64,000 bases of DNA from Sphingorhabdus rigui (lineage in GTDB: Bacteria; Pseudomonadota; Alphaproteobacteria; Sphingomonadales; Sphingomonadaceae). The notes under the pieces were generated by a model. The model was not told where the DNA came from. It saw only the letters and a list, made by a program, of their open reading frames with translations, and ran no database searches. Of the stretch, positions 45,345-55,961 are shown piece by piece. Numbering within the stretch: the stretch's first letter is position 1; the number at the start of each line of letters is the position of its first letter. The stretch is from the NCBI RefSeq assembly GCF_014196595.1, contig NZ_JACIEA010000001.1, forward strand, positions 870,845 to 934,844. Direction: 5' to 3'. A program made the translations under genes and the position numbers.

Positions 45345-47144
45345 ATGCCAAGCTACACCGCCCCCGTTCGCGATATGCAGTTCATTCTCAACGAAGTATT
45401 GGCTGTTGAGCGCTTCGCCAATCTGCCCGGCTTTGAAAATGCCAGCGCGGATATGGTCGACGCGATCCTGACGGAAGGCGCCAAGTTTGTTGAGGGCGTT
45501 CTTTTTCCGTTGAACCAAGTCGGCGACTTGCAAGGCTGCACGCGCCATGAAGATGGCAGCGTCACCACGCCGGATGGCTTCAAAGAAGCCTATAAGCTTT
45601 ACTGCGAAGGCGGCTGGGGCACATTGTCTGGACCCGTGGAGTTCGGCGGCCAAGGCATGCCACACATCGTCTCCATGGCGTTTGAAGAGCTTATGGCGAG
45701 TTCAAACATGGCGTTCGCGATGTATCCGGGGCTTACCCAAGGTGCGGTATCGGCGATCTTGGTGAAGGGCAGCGACGAACAGAAAGCCAAATATGCGCCG
45801 AATATGATTTCGGGCAAATGGGGCGGGACAATGAACCTGACCGAGCCGCATTGCGGAACCGATCTTGGCCTCATCCGCACCAAGGCTGTGCCCAATGATG
45901 ATGGCAGCTACGCCGTTTCTGGAACGAAGATTTTCATTTCGTCGGGCGACCATGACCTGACCGAGAATATCATTCACCTCGTCTTGGCCAAGACACCCGG
46001 CGCACCGGACAGCGTCAAAGGCATTTCGCTGTTCATCGTGCCAAAGTTCCTGGTCAATGATGACGGCTCGCTTGGCGCGCGGAACACACTGTCCTGTGGT
46101 TCGATCGAACATAAAATGGGCATTCACGGCAATGCGACCTGCGTCATGAATTATGACGGCGCTACGGGTTATCTTGTCGGCGAAGAGAATAAGGGCCTCG
46201 CGGCCATGTTTATCATGATGAACATCGCGCGTCTGGGCGTTGGCCAGCAAGGCCTTGGCATTGCCGAAGTCGCTTACCAAAATGCCGTGCATTATGCGCA
46301 AGATCGCCGTCAGGGCCGCGCGCTGACCGGTCCGCAGGATCTGGAGCAGAAAGCTGACACCCTGTTCGTGCACCCCGATGTGCGCCGCATGTTGATGGAT
46401 GCCAAGGCGTTTACAGAAGGTATGCGTGCCTTGTGCCTGTGGGGCGCTTTGCAAGCCGATTTGCTGCACCATGCGCAAACTGAGGAAGAACGGCAGATGG
46501 CGGACGACCTTTTGTCGCTGCTGACGCCCGTCATTAAGGGCTATGGCACAGACAAGGGCTATGAAGTCGCCACCAATGCGCAGCAAGTCTATGGCGGCCA
46601 TGGCTACATCGCCGAATGGGGCATGGAACAATATGTGCGCGATGCCCGTATCGCGATGATTTACGAAGGCACCAACGGCGTACAGGCGATGGACCTTGTT
46701 GGCCGCAAGCTCGCGCAAAATGGTGGCCGGGCAATTCAGGCGCTCTTCAAGATCGTCGATGAGGAATGTGCGGCCGCAAAGGGCGGGGCACTCGCGGATT
46801 TCGCAACCCGTCTTGAAAAAGCCAGTGGCGATTTGAAGGCATCGACCATGTGGTTCATGCAAAACGGCATGGCCAATCCGAACAACATCGGTGCGGGCGC
46901 GCATCATTATATGCACATCATGGGCATCGTGGCGCTTGGCCTACAATGGCTGCGCATGGCGGAATCGGCGCAACGTGCGCTTGATGCCGGCACCGGCAAT
47001 GCGGCGTTTTACGAAACCAAATTGGTGACCGCGCGCTATTTTGCCGAGCGTTATCTACCAGATTGCGGCGCGCATCGTCGCAAGATTGAGGCGGGCAGTG
47101 AAGCGTTAATGGCCTTGTCGCCAGAGATGTTCGCCGCAGCGTAA
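45345..47144 (+). CDS. Acyl-CoA dehydrogenase (C-terminal-domain type, DmdC-like)
   Basis: A 599-residue FAD enzyme, longer than the usual 380-residue type. The flavin/substrate motifs are [14 protein letters not shown] and [14 protein letters not shown]; the catalytic region is [19 protein letters not shown]. The last 150 residues or so form the extra domain seen in DmdC and FadE-like enzymes. The substrate is an acyl-CoA of unknown type; the MerR gene just upstream suggests induction by a breakdown product. Confidence 0.92.
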   Translation: MPSYTAPVRDMQFILNEVLAVERFANLPGFENASADMVDAILTEGAKFVEGVLFPLNQVGDLQGCTRHEDGSVTTPDGFKEAYKLYCEGGWGTLSGPVEFGGQGMPHIVSMAFEELMASSNMAFAMYPGLTQGAVSAILVKGSDEQKAKYAPNMISGKWGGTMNLTEPHCGTDLGLIRTKAVPNDDGSYAVSGTKIFISSGDHDLTENIIHLVLAKTPGAPDSVKGISLFIVPKFLVNDDGSLGARNTLSCGSIEHKMGIHGNATCVMNYDGATGYLVGEENKGLAAMFIMMNIARLGVGQQGLGIAEVAYQNAVHYAQDRRQGRALTGPQDLEQKADTLFVHPDVRRMLMDAKAFTEGMRALCLWGALQADLLHHAQTEEERQMADDLLSLLTPVIKGYGTDKGYEVATNAQQVYGGHGYIAEWGMEQYVRDARIAMIYEGTNGVQAMDLVGRKLAQNGGRAIQALFKIVDEECAAAKGGALADFATRLEKASGDLKASTMWFMQNGMANPNNIGAGAHHYMHIMGIVALGLQWLRMAESAQRALDAGTGNAAFYETKLVTARYFAERYLPDCGAHRRKIEAGSEALMALSPEMFAAA

Positions 47145-47171
47145 CCGTTCCGGCGTTTCATGCTTAGATAC

Positions 47172-47205
47172 AAAAATGCCGGGATATTACGTCCCGGCAT
47201 TTTTT
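47172..47205. terminator. Bidirectional terminator between the acyl-CoA dehydrogenase and cysK
   Basis: AAAAATGCCGGGA-TATTACG-TCCCGGCATTTTT is a strong stem with T-runs on both strands. It serves both convergent genes. Confidence 0.93.
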
Positions 47206-47207
47206 GT

Positions 47208-48128
47208 TTAGTCGACGGGCAAAAAGTCGGGGACCGATAAATAGCGTTCGCCGGTGTCATAGCTGAAACCAAGAACACGTGACCCCGCTGGCAATTCGGG
47301 CAGCTTCTGCGCGATGGCGGCAAGTGTCGCACCGGATGAAATGCCAACCAGCATGCCTTCTTCGCGTGCGGCGCGTCGTGCGGTTTCCTTGGCAACTTCA
47401 GGGTCGACCTGAATGACGCCATCCAACAATGCGGTGTGCAGGTTGGCGGGAATAAACCCTGCGCCAATTCCCTGAATAGCATGTGGTCCAGGCTGGCCAC
47501 CGCTGATCACTGGCGACAAAGTGGGCTCCACCGCAAAGACCTTCAAATTGGGCCAGGCCTTCTTCAGAACTTCTGCGCATCCCGTGATGTGCCCACCTGT
47601 ACCAACGCCCGTAATCAGGGCATCAATCGGTGTATCGGCGAAATCTGCCAATATTTCCTGCGATGTGGTGCGCACATGGACGTCGACATTGGCAGGGTTC
47701 TCAAACTGCTGCGGCATCCACGAACCCGGTGTTTGGGACACCAGTTCCAAAGCACGTTCAATCGCACCCTTCATACCCTTTTCGCGCGGGGTTAGGTCGA
47801 AGCTGGCCCCATAAGCAAGCATGAGCCGACGGCGTTCCAGCGACATGGACTCTGGCATGACGAGAATAAGCTTATAACCCTTGACTGCCGCAACCATGGC
47901 AAGGCCAACGCCGGTATTTCCGGACGTCGGTTCAATGATCGTGCCGCCGGGTTTCAGACTGCCGTCCTTCTCGGCTGCCTCGATCATGGCAAGACCAATG
48001 CGGTCCTTGATTGAACCACCGGGGTTCGACCGTTCGGATTTAATCCAGACTTCAGCATTGGGGAACATGCGCCCCATCCGGATGTGCGGGGTGTTGCCGA
48101 TGGTTTCGAGGATCGATTGGGCTTTCAT
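47208..48128 (-). CDS. cysK: Cysteine synthase A
   Basis: A 306-residue PLP enzyme that makes cysteine from O-acetylserine and sulfide. Lys41 in [11 protein letters not shown] holds the PLP; substrate loop [11 protein letters not shown] and phosphate loop [11 protein letters not shown] are present. It overlaps the stop of the upstream MFS gene by 4 bases, so the two are coexpressed. Confidence 0.94.
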   Translation of the reverse strand: MKAQSILETIGNTPHIRMGRMFPNAEVWIKSERSNPGGSIKDRIGLAMIEAAEKDGSLKPGGTIIEPTSGNTGVGLAMVAAVKGYKLILVMPESMSLERRRLMLAYGASFDLTPREKGMKGAIERALELVSQTPGSWMPQQFENPANVDVHVRTTSQEILADFADTPIDALITGVGTGGHITGCAEVLKKAWPNLKVFAVEPTLSPVISGGQPGPHAIQGIGAGFIPANLHTALLDGVIQVDPEVAKETARRAAREEGMLVGISSGATLAAIAQKLPELPAGSRVLGFSYDTGERYLSVPDFLPVD

Positions 48129-49453
48129 GGATTGCTTCCTCTATATTGTGGTTCAAATGTGCGGGCGTTTTTAAGCTCGGGGAATAGCCGCGCCCAGATT
48201 CCAGTGACCAATATGGCACCAACGCCGCCGAATACAACTGCGCCAACAGGTCCAAGGGCCGCCGCCGCCACACCGGACTGTAGCTCGCCCAATTCATTGG
48301 ATGCAGAAATGGCGAGGCCAGATACCGAGCTTACGCGTCCGCGCATTTCATCTGGGGTGTTCAGCTGAACCAATGATGATCGGACATAGACGGACAACAT
48401 GTCTGACGCGCCAAGGATGATGAGTGAGATTAACGCGACCGCCATGCCAGCCCCCATGTTGAGGAAACCGATGCGCGCATCGCCAAAAACATGGCTGCCA
48501 ATTTCGTGGCTTAGGCCAAATCCAATCGTTGCGACGCCAAAGACCACCACCGCCCAAAGCATTTTGGCGCCAACATTGTGGCGTAATGGCCAGATCGCGA
48601 GCATCAGCGCAACGACGGAGGCTCCGACTGCTGGCGCGGCGCGCAGCTGGCCAAGACCATCCGGTCCGACCATCAGGATATCGCGCGCATACACGGGCAG
48701 CATTGCGGTGGCACCGGCAAGCAGGACGGCAAATAGGTCCAGCGTAATGGCACCCAACAGAAATCGTTCGGACCATGTATACCGCAGACCATCAATCATT
48801 TGCCTTATGGGATGGATTTTTCTTTCCATGCGCGGCGGATGGACTGGCTTCACACAGCTAAGGCTGATTGTGGCGGCCAACATCAAACCTGCCGAAACCC
48901 AATAAGGCAGCGACGCACTCTCGGCGAACATCAGACCGCCTGCGGCTGGACCAAAAACGGACCCGACTTGCCACGCGATGGAACTCAGTGCGATGGCGCG
49001 CGGCAATGCCGGCGGTGGAACAATGTTGGGCGCGATCGCGGACATGGACGGCCCTACAAATACGCGGGCGACGCCATGCAACGCGGCAAACAGGAAAAGC
49101 AGGGGCAGGGTAAGCCCATCGACATAAGTGAACCATCCAAGCGCCAACGCCACCATCATGTCGATGCTGTTGGCAAGCCGCGCGACTGTCCGACGTTCCC
49201 ACCGGTCTGCGGCCCATCCGGCAACAGGGGTCAACAATGCAAGTGGCACGAATTGCACAAGGCCCAGCAATCCAAGCTGCAGCGACGCTTCGCGAATGGA
49301 CATGCCATAGTCACTGCGCGCGATGTCATAGGCTTGGTAACCGATAACGACGACCATCCCCATTGTTGCCAGCACCGCCATAAAGCGTGCGAGCCAATAA
49401 TAGCGAAAGTCAGCGATGCTGAGCGGGTGGATGTTGGGGGGCGTGTCAGACAT
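48125..49453 (-). CDS. MFS transporter (EntS-like)
   Basis: A 442-residue transporter with about 12 membrane helices. The short loop [15 protein letters not shown] between helices 2 and 3 is the MFS signature. It resembles the MFS_3 group of exporters (enterobactin exporter EntS and relatives). It shares a 4-base overlap with cysK; substrate unknown, though a cysteine-related metabolite is one guess. Confidence 0.88.
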   Translation of the reverse strand: MSDTPPNIHPLSIADFRYYWLARFMAVLATMGMVVVIGYQAYDIARSDYGMSIREASLQLGLLGLVQFVPLALLTPVAGWAADRWERRTVARLANSIDMMVALALGWFTYVDGLTLPLLFLFAALHGVARVFVGPSMSAIAPNIVPPPALPRAIALSSIAWQVGSVFGPAAGGLMFAESASLPYWVSAGLMLAATISLSCVKPVHPPRMERKIHPIRQMIDGLRYTWSERFLLGAITLDLFAVLLAGATAMLPVYARDILMVGPDGLGQLRAAPAVGASVVALMLAIWPLRHNVGAKMLWAVVVFGVATIGFGLSHEIGSHVFGDARIGFLNMGAGMAVALISLIILGASDMLSVYVRSSLVQLNTPDEMRGRVSSVSGLAISASNELGELQSGVAAAALGPVGAVVFGGVGAILVTGIWARLFPELKNARTFEPQYRGSNP

Positions 49454-49539
49454 GATGCGTTCGCCTATCGGCTGGTCTTGCCCAAGGCAATGAGGAGATT
49501 TTCATGACGCCGCTAGCGGCCATTTCACGAGGCCAGATA

Positions 49540-50685
49540 TTATCCTGCATCTTCGGGCATGCCGTGATAGTCGTTGATCGTTTCGAAAATGGTGGTGAGC
49601 GCAGCCTGTTCCTCAGCGGAAATCTCCGGCCTCCAGACTTCGAATAACAATATAACGCGGGTATCCGTGCTTTTATTCCATGCCTCATGTTCGAAGCTGT
49701 CGTCAAAAATGAGGGCCTCGCCTGTGTGCCATGCACGCGTCTCGTTGCCGACGCGAATGGCGCAGTCGTCGGGAACGATGAGCGGAATATGGCAAATCAA
49801 CCGTGTGTTCAAAAGCCCATGATGCGGCTGAATATGCGTGCCGGGCTTAAGCAATGACCATAAGGCAATGGGCGAACGTTTATCGATGCGCGGCATCGGC
49901 GCCAATTCCAGCGCAGCCATCGTCGCCGGACAACGCGACGCGTTGGCTTCAACTTTTTCGCCGTTGCGCCAAAAATAAAACGCGCCCCAGCTTGGATCAT
50001 TGATCAGCGGGTTTGCCGCTCTCGGCCGGTCACTGCTCGCCTCGACATAGGGTGCGAAGTCTTGCCCATTGGCCAACACTGCGCGCAATTCCGCTTGCAT
50101 CGCCGGTACTGCATTTTCGACTTCGGCTATCCACGGAAATTCCGAACGCTCGTAAAATTGCCGTTGCGGGAGCCCAGGAAAATAAAAACTCGAAGGCTGC
50201 TGCACGTATAGCTGCTTTTTGCCGAGCAACATGTCGATTGCCGTGCCAACCCTGCCGTCGCGATGCAAACCCGCTTGCGCAAGCCCGTCAACCAAATGCT
50301 GTTCGAATTTCGCCTGAACGTGCACGATGAAATCGCGCGCGCGGTTCAACATGGGGTGCAGCGATGCCGGCACGTCTGGCATCGTCGCGGCTTGGTTAAG
50401 CGCGGCTTGAAAGAACGCGTTTGCTGCCCGATCATCGCCCAAGCGCGCTTTTAACTCGCCCGACAAAATTAAGGCTGGCAAATGGCGTGGTTCGATTTCC
50501 AATTGGCGCTGCAACGCAGCTTCTTCGGCTTTGGCATCTCCGGCCAGGCTGCAGGCTTGCGCCATCATGAGCCACGGCATCTGGGCATCGGGCAATTCCG
50601 ACAGCAAGCGCATCGCGGAAGACGCGTCGCGGCGGCCAAGCGCGGCTCTTGCGTCCGATATGATGTGTGCAGCCCCCGCAGTCAT
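49540..50685 (-). CDS. TPR and aspartyl/asparaginyl beta-hydroxylase domain protein
   Basis: A 381-residue protein. The N-terminal 110 residues are Ala-rich TPR-like helices (AALGRRDASSAMRLLSELPD; AALQRQLEIEPRHLPALILS). The C-terminal half has the AspH double-stranded beta-helix: HIQPHHGLLNTRLICHIPL, then DDSFEHEAWNKS and an arginine in DTRVILLFEVWRPE. The iron histidines lie in these two stretches. ATG 50685 has GGAAAG ahead of it; ATG 50715 is possible. The target protein is unknown. Confidence 0.85.
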   Translation of the reverse strand: MTAGAAHIISDARAALGRRDASSAMRLLSELPDAQMPWLMMAQACSLAGDAKAEEAALQRQLEIEPRHLPALILSGELKARLGDDRAANAFFQAALNQAATMPDVPASLHPMLNRARDFIVHVQAKFEQHLVDGLAQAGLHRDGRVGTAIDMLLGKKQLYVQQPSSFYFPGLPQRQFYERSEFPWIAEVENAVPAMQAELRAVLANGQDFAPYVEASSDRPRAANPLINDPSWGAFYFWRNGEKVEANASRCPATMAALELAPMPRIDKRSPIALWSLLKPGTHIQPHHGLLNTRLICHIPLIVPDDCAIRVGNETRAWHTGEALIFDDSFEHEAWNKSTDTRVILLFEVWRPEISAEEQAALTTIFETINDYHGMPEDAG

Positions 50686-50731
50686 GGCTTTCCATAACCG
50701 CAAAGCGATAGGCATTACCAGAGCAGATACG

Positions 50732-53056
50732 TCAGCTGATCGTTACAAAACTGTCCATCACCCGTTTGCGGCCCGCCTGTTCGAATTCGATCTCAAGCTT
50801 ATTGCCTTCGATCTCCGCGATTTCGCCATAACCGAATTTCTCGTGAAAGACGCGCAGGCCGATGCTGAGGTCGCTGCGACCTTTATTGCCAAGGCTGACC
50901 GCGCTGCGTGTGTTTTCCGGTATGCGCTGTGGGCGCGGGTTAAATCCGCCGGATGTGGCTGCCCGTTGCCAGCCGGGACCACGCGCATTGCTGCGGCCTT
51001 GGTTGGCGGCGGCCAGATGCGCGAACGGGTCCGTTTGTTCGCTCCAGTTGGCACGCCAAAGTGATGCGCCGCCTGTCATGGTTTGCTCGGCCTCAATATG
51101 GTCGAGCGGCAGTTCCTCAATGAAACGGCTGGGAATGCTGCTGGTCCATTGGCCATAAATGCGGCGGTTTGCCGCATGGATGATGGTGCACCGACGTTTC
51201 GCGCGGGTTATTGCGACATAGGCCAGCCGGCGTTCTTCTTCCAACGAAGCAAGGCCGCCTTCATCAAGCGCACGTTGCGAAGGGAATATGCCTTCCTCCC
51301 ATCCGACGAGGAAGACATTGTCATATTCAAGGCCCTTGGCGGCATGAATGGTCATGATCGTGACGCTTGCGCCGGTATCGCCGCGGTCATTGTCCATAAC
51401 CAGGCTGACATGTTCCAAAAACTCGCCAAGCGTTTCATATTCTTCCATCGCGCGCGCAAGTTCGCTTAGGTTTTCGAGGCGGGCCGATGCTTCGGTGCTG
51501 CGTTCGGCCTGCAAAACGGCCGTATAGCCGCATTCATCCATGATCAGCCGCGTCAGGTTCGCTGGCGACATATGCGCCGCTTCGTCGCGCCAACGGGCGA
51601 TATCGACCACCAGATCGGCGAGCGACTTGCGCGCCTTGCCGGTCAACTCATCAGTTCCAACCAATCGCGCGGCGGCGACTGAAAGCGGGGTGCGCTCGGC
51701 ACGGGCAACAATGTGGATTTTTTCGACCGCTTTATCGCCGATACCGCGTTTTGGGACGTTGACGATACGTTCGAACGCCAAGTCGTCGGCCGGCTGGTTT
51801 ACGATACGCAAATAGGCAATGGCATCGCGAATTTCGGCGCGTTCGTAAAAGCGAAAACCGCCGACTATCCGATAGTTAACGCCGATTTGTATGAAGCGGT
51901 CTTCGAATTCGCGTGTTTGATGCTGCGCGCGCACGAGTATAGCCACGCTGTCGAGGCTCTCGCCTTTATATTGCAACGCTTCAATTTCTTCGCCGACGCG
52001 GCGGGCTTCTTCTGGACCATCCCAGACCCCGATGATGCGGACCTTTTCGCCATCGTCGAGTTCCGTCCACAATGTCTTGCCGAGCCGCGTGCTGTTGGCG
52101 TCAATGAGGCCAGAGGCCGCCGCCAAAATATGCGGCGTGCTGCGATAATTTTGTTCGAGCTTAATCGTCTTCGCGCCGGGGAAATCTTTTTCAAAACGCA
52201 GGATGTTGGCAACCTCTGCGCCGCGCCATGAATAAATGCTTTGGTCATCGTCACCGACGCAGCAAATATTTTTGCGTTTTTGGGCGAGCAAGCGCAGCCA
52301 GAGATATTGGACGGCGTTCGTATCCTGATATTCGTCGACGAGAATATATTTAAACTGGGCCTGATATTTTTCGAGGATGTCGCGGTTGTTTTTCAACAGA
52401 TTCAGCCCGTGGAGCAACAAATCGCCAAAATCACACGCGTTCAGGGCAAGCAAGCGCGCCTGATACAGCGCGTACATCCGTTGCCCCTTACCATTGGCGA
52501 AAGCCTCATTATCACCAGCGTCCAAATCTGCCGGTGACTTGCCCGCGTTTTTCCATTTGTCCAATAATGCGGCAAGCCCGCGCGCCGGAAATCGTTTCTC
52601 GTCCAAATCTTCCGACTGGATCAACTGCTTGAGCAATCTGATCTGATCATCGGTGTCGATAATCGTAAAATTGCTCTGTAGCCCGATTATTTCGGCGTGG
52701 CGACGCAGCAGCTTTGCGCCAATGCTGTGGAACGTGCCAAGCCATGGCATGCCTTCCACCGCGGAGCCGACCATAGCGCCAATACGCTCACGCATTTCAC
52801 GCGCGGCTTTGTTGGTGAAGGTCACGGCGAGAATTTCGGACGGCCATGCAAGGCGCGTGTACAAAATCTGCGCCATTCGCGCGGTTAATGCGGCCGTTTT
52901 GCCTGTGCCCGCTCCGGCCAGCAGAAGCACGGGGCCTTCGGTTGTCAAAACGGCTTCGCGCTGGGGCGCGTTCAAACCGTCCAACCAAGGCGGCGTCGGG
53001 GCAGGGGAGGGGTGATTCACGTGCGAACGATTAGGGAACAGATCATCGAAGGGCAA
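50732..53056 (-). CDS. ATP-dependent DNA helicase, UvrD/PcrA type
   Basis: A 774-residue superfamily 1 helicase. Walker A GAGTGKT is at about residues 48-54, motif II is VDEYQDTN, and motif III DDDQSIYSWRGAE. The C-terminal tail ends in a PcrA-like Tudor module (FHEKFGYGEIAEIEGNKLEI). It unwinds DNA in repair and clears RecA. The start is a rare TTG at 53056, or GTG 53020; the open frame goes on further left without homology. Confidence 0.92.
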   Translation of the reverse strand: MPFDDLFPNRSHVNHPSPAPTPPWLDGLNAPQREAVLTTEGPVLLLAGAGTGKTAALTARMAQILYTRLAWPSEILAVTFTNKAAREMRERIGAMVGSAVEGMPWLGTFHSIGAKLLRRHAEIIGLQSNFTIIDTDDQIRLLKQLIQSEDLDEKRFPARGLAALLDKWKNAGKSPADLDAGDNEAFANGKGQRMYALYQARLLALNACDFGDLLLHGLNLLKNNRDILEKYQAQFKYILVDEYQDTNAVQYLWLRLLAQKRKNICCVGDDDQSIYSWRGAEVANILRFEKDFPGAKTIKLEQNYRSTPHILAAASGLIDANSTRLGKTLWTELDDGEKVRIIGVWDGPEEARRVGEEIEALQYKGESLDSVAILVRAQHQTREFEDRFIQIGVNYRIVGGFRFYERAEIRDAIAYLRIVNQPADDLAFERIVNVPKRGIGDKAVEKIHIVARAERTPLSVAAARLVGTDELTGKARKSLADLVVDIARWRDEAAHMSPANLTRLIMDECGYTAVLQAERSTEASARLENLSELARAMEEYETLGEFLEHVSLVMDNDRGDTGASVTIMTIHAAKGLEYDNVFLVGWEEGIFPSQRALDEGGLASLEEERRLAYVAITRAKRRCTIIHAANRRIYGQWTSSIPSRFIEELPLDHIEAEQTMTGGASLWRANWSEQTDPFAHLAAANQGRSNARGPGWQRAATSGGFNPRPQRIPENTRSAVSLGNKGRSDLSIGLRVFHEKFGYGEIAEIEGNKLEIEFEQAGRKRVMDSFVTIS

Positions 53057-53123
53057 TGCACTTTTCCGCTTTCCTTTCGCCGCCGTCGGTGTCAGCAGAA
53101 ATGTAAGACAAGGGGGAAGTACA

Positions 53124-54407
53124 ATGACAACCACCAACGCAGGTGAAGCCGCAACCGCGCCTGAACCGTCGCATCGTCGGATTCTTGGCGCGGCCATGGC
53201 CGGAACAGCCGTCGAATTTTATGATTTCTATATTTTCGCAACGGCGGCTTCGCTGGTCTTTGGCCCGCTATTCTTTCCGCAATCGAGCCCCGAGGCTCAG
53301 TTGCTGCAAAGCTGGCTGACCTTTGCGTTGGCCTTTATTGCCCGGCCGGTTGGCGCGCTGGTATTTGGTCATTATGGCGACCGCATCGGGCGTAAGGCAA
53401 CGCTTGTCTGGTCGTTGATGATCATGGGCGTATCGACTTTTCTGATTGCGCTGCTGCCGACCTACGCCGTTGCCGGTTGGATCGCGCCGGCGCTTTTATG
53501 CCTTTTGCGTTTCGGTCAGGGCTTTGGACTTGGGGGCGAATGGGGCGGAGCCGCGTTGCTTGCGGTTGAAAATGCACCCAAGGGCAAGGTCGCGCGCTAT
53601 GGAATGTTCCCGCAACTCGGCGCGCCTGTGGGTTTCATCCTTTCGAACGGCCTGTTCCTGATACTTGGCCTCATACTCAGCGATTCCGAGTTCCGTGAAT
53701 GGGGCTGGCGCATTCCGTTTGTGTTGAGCGCTCTTTTGGTCGGCATGGGTTTGTGGGTCCGCCTTCGTTTGACCGAAACACCAGCATTTGCCGCGGCGCT
53801 GGAAGAGGCTCCGCCGCCGCGCGTTCCCATGGCAGAGGTTGTGCGCACCCACCCACGCCAACTGTTCGGCGGTACATTTGCGGCGATCGCCTGCTTTGCG
53901 GTCTTCTATCTCTCGACCGCTTTTGCGCTCGGCTATGGCACAACCAAATTGGGCATCGCGCGCGAGGCGTTTCTGGGCATCCAGCTCATCTCGATCCTGT
54001 TCATGGCCGCTGGTATCATTGTTTCGGGTTACTGGGCCGATCGGACCAGCCCGGCCCGGGTGCTAGCGATTGGATGTGTGGCGCTGGTTGGCGCAAGTTT
54101 CACAACCGGGCCTTGGCTAGGCAGCGGTGACCTGATGCTCACCGGCATGTATCTTTCGCTGCTGCTCTTTGTGATGGGGCTGGTTTACGGACCACTTGGC
54201 GCATGGCTGCCGGGGCTGTTCGCTGCGCGTGTGCGCTATACGGGCGCATCGATCTGTTTCAACGCAGCGGGGATATTGGGTGGCGCGCTGGCCCCTAACA
54301 TCGCTTTGAAACTATCGGAATTAGGCCTCGAATATGTCGGCTATTATCTGGCTGCTATTGCGCTGTTCAGCCTTGCCGGGCTTTGGATGCTACGCCCGGC
54401 GAAATAG
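53124..54407 (+). CDS. MHS family MFS transporter (ProP/KgtP-like)
   Basis: A 427-residue metabolite:H+ symporter with about 12 helices. The family motif GHYGDRIGRKATLVWSLM lies between helices 2 and 3, preceded by FYDFYIFATAASLVFGPLFF. MHS carriers take up betaine, proline, citrate or aromatic acids. The gene is divergent to the uvrD-like gene. The exact substrate is not readable. Confidence 0.88.
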   Translation: MTTTNAGEAATAPEPSHRRILGAAMAGTAVEFYDFYIFATAASLVFGPLFFPQSSPEAQLLQSWLTFALAFIARPVGALVFGHYGDRIGRKATLVWSLMIMGVSTFLIALLPTYAVAGWIAPALLCLLRFGQGFGLGGEWGGAALLAVENAPKGKVARYGMFPQLGAPVGFILSNGLFLILGLILSDSEFREWGWRIPFVLSALLVGMGLWVRLRLTETPAFAAALEEAPPPRVPMAEVVRTHPRQLFGGTFAAIACFAVFYLSTAFALGYGTTKLGIAREAFLGIQLISILFMAAGIIVSGYWADRTSPARVLAIGCVALVGASFTTGPWLGSGDLMLTGMYLSLLLFVMGLVYGPLGAWLPGLFAARVRYTGASICFNAAGILGGALAPNIALKLSELGLEYVGYYLAAIALFSLAGLWMLRPAK

Positions 54408-54426
54408 CCGCCCGTCCAGGATCACA

Positions 54427-54460
54427 AAGCCGGCGGCAATCAACACGCCGCCGCCGGCTT
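54427..54460. terminator. GC-rich hairpin between convergent genes
   Basis: AAGCCGGCGGC pairs with GCCGCCGGCTT over 11 bp, 20 bases after the transporter stop. No T-run is present on either side, so the terminator call is tentative. Confidence 0.5.
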
Positions 54461-54470
54461 GGCGCGGCGT

Positions 54471-55025
54471 TCATGCCTGATCATGATCCGGACGCAGCAA
54501 TGTGATCCGTGCTTTGCCGACGTTGCGCACAGTATCGACGGTGAAGCCCTTGACCTCGACATCCTCTTTGATGCTGGTCTCGACGCTGATCCATGCGGAG
54601 GGTGCAAACCATCCAAAACGGCCAAGCTTGTCGAGCGCTACCGATCCAGCACCGCTGAGATAGGGTGGGTCCATCAGGACGATGTCCGCAGGCCTTAAAG
54701 CGCTGCCCATCGACAGTACCGACGATTTGCGGACATCGCATCGGTCCTTGCCGCCGAGTTTTGCGATATTCTTTTCAAGCGCGTCGAGTGCCAAATGGTC
54801 CTGCTCGACAAAGGTGCAATGCGCGGCGCCGCGCGACAAAGCTTCAAGGCCAAGCGCCCCTGAACCTGCAAAAAGGTCCAGCACCCGCAAATCGTCGAAT
54901 GAACCGAGCCGACTGGTGAGCATGGAAAACAATGTCTCGCGCGTACGATCGGCCGTGGGCCTTGTCGTATCACCCTTGGGCGCCACCAACGGACGTGAAC
55001 GCCACTCCCCTGAAATGATCCGCAT
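54471..55025 (-). CDS. rsmD: 16S rRNA (guanine(966)-N(2))-methyltransferase
   Basis: A 184-residue Rossmann methyltransferase. The SAM-binding stretch is LDLFAGSGALGLEALSRG (about 49-66), the catalytic DPPY is at 119-122, and the N-terminal MRIISGEWRSRPL is typical of RsmD. It overlaps the pseudouridine synthase gene at one base, a pairing that is common. Confidence 0.95.
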   Translation of the reverse strand: MRIISGEWRSRPLVAPKGDTTRPTADRTRETLFSMLTSRLGSFDDLRVLDLFAGSGALGLEALSRGAAHCTFVEQDHLALDALEKNIAKLGGKDRCDVRKSSVLSMGSALRPADIVLMDPPYLSGAGSVALDKLGRFGWFAPSAWISVETSIKEDVEVKGFTVDTVRNVGKARITLLRPDHDQA

Positions 55026-55870
55026 TATTTCAAAGTCTTTCGAAATTCGATGAGGTCGACGCGCCGCACTTCGCCGACAGTGCCGGGTGCAAGCTCACCC
55101 AATACAAATGGCCCATAACGCGTGCGGATAAGACGGCTGACTTCGAGCCCAAGATGTTCAAGGACACGGCGCACTTCGCGATTCTTGCCCTCGGTCAGCG
55201 TCATTTCAACCCAACCATTGCGGCCGGTCCGGCGCTCCAGATTGGCGTCGATTTTGCCATATTTGACGCCTTCAATTTCAATGCCGTGGATCAGCTCTTC
55301 CAGCTGTTCTTGACTGACGTCACCAAAGCAGCGTGCGCGATATGTCCGCTCCACGCCGGTGGACGGTAATTCCATCTGGCGTTTGAATTCACCGTCATTG
55401 GTGAGCAGCAACAAGCCTTCCGTGTTCAAATCCAACCGCCCAATGGGCATAAGGCGCGGCAGGTCTGTGGGTAGAACGTCGTAAATCGTCTTGCGCCCGC
55501 TAAAGTCGCGTTCGGCCGTCAGGCAGCCCTCGGGCTTATGGAACATGTACAATTGCGTCGGCGCAGGTTGGCCCACGGCCTTGCCATCCACCGCCACACC
55601 GCGCAGCGATTTTAGCAATGTTGCGGGGGTTTCGACCTTCTCATCATTCAACGTCACACGGCCATCGGCAATCATGCGTTCGATTTCGCGACGCGAGGCG
55701 ACACCAGCGCGCGCGAGCAGCTTTGCGATACGTTCTTCGCCATCCTTACGCTCCAATGCACCTTTGCTTGGCGCGGCGTTCGGGTTGGGTTTACGGACGG
55801 GTTTGCTGTCCCAACGCAGGCGCGGAGGCTTGGCTGGACGGGCAGGGGCTTTTAAAGGAGGTTTTACCAT
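55025..55870 (-). CDS. Pseudouridine synthase, RsuA/RluB family
   Basis: A 281-residue protein. A basic Pro/Lys-rich N-terminal tail (residues 1-40) precedes an S4 RNA-binding domain (RIAKLLARAGVASRREIE) and the catalytic part with GRLDLNTEGLLLLTNDG, where Asp147 is the nucleophile. The length and motifs suit RluB (23S rRNA) more than RsuA. ATG 55870 has AAAGGCG nearby. Confidence 0.93.
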   Translation of the reverse strand: MVKPPLKAPARPAKPPRLRWDSKPVRKPNPNAAPSKGALERKDGEERIAKLLARAGVASRREIERMIADGRVTLNDEKVETPATLLKSLRGVAVDGKAVGQPAPTQLYMFHKPEGCLTAERDFSGRKTIYDVLPTDLPRLMPIGRLDLNTEGLLLLTNDGEFKRQMELPSTGVERTYRARCFGDVSQEQLEELIHGIEIEGVKYGKIDANLERRTGRNGWVEMTLTEGKNREVRRVLEHLGLEVSRLIRTRYGPFVLGELAPGTVGEVRRVDLIEFRKTLK

Positions 55871-55961
55871 AAAGCGCCTTTGACGCATGTTGCTTCAAAA
55901 GTCACTGGCCATTCAGGAAAATGCCGTTAGTCATCTGCGCAACACGCTCGGAGGGGTCCGT

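Noticed and set aside
48800-49507. A 235-codon plus-strand frame opposite the MFS gene
   Set aside because: Antisense of a 12-helix transporter; hydrophilic and without motifs.
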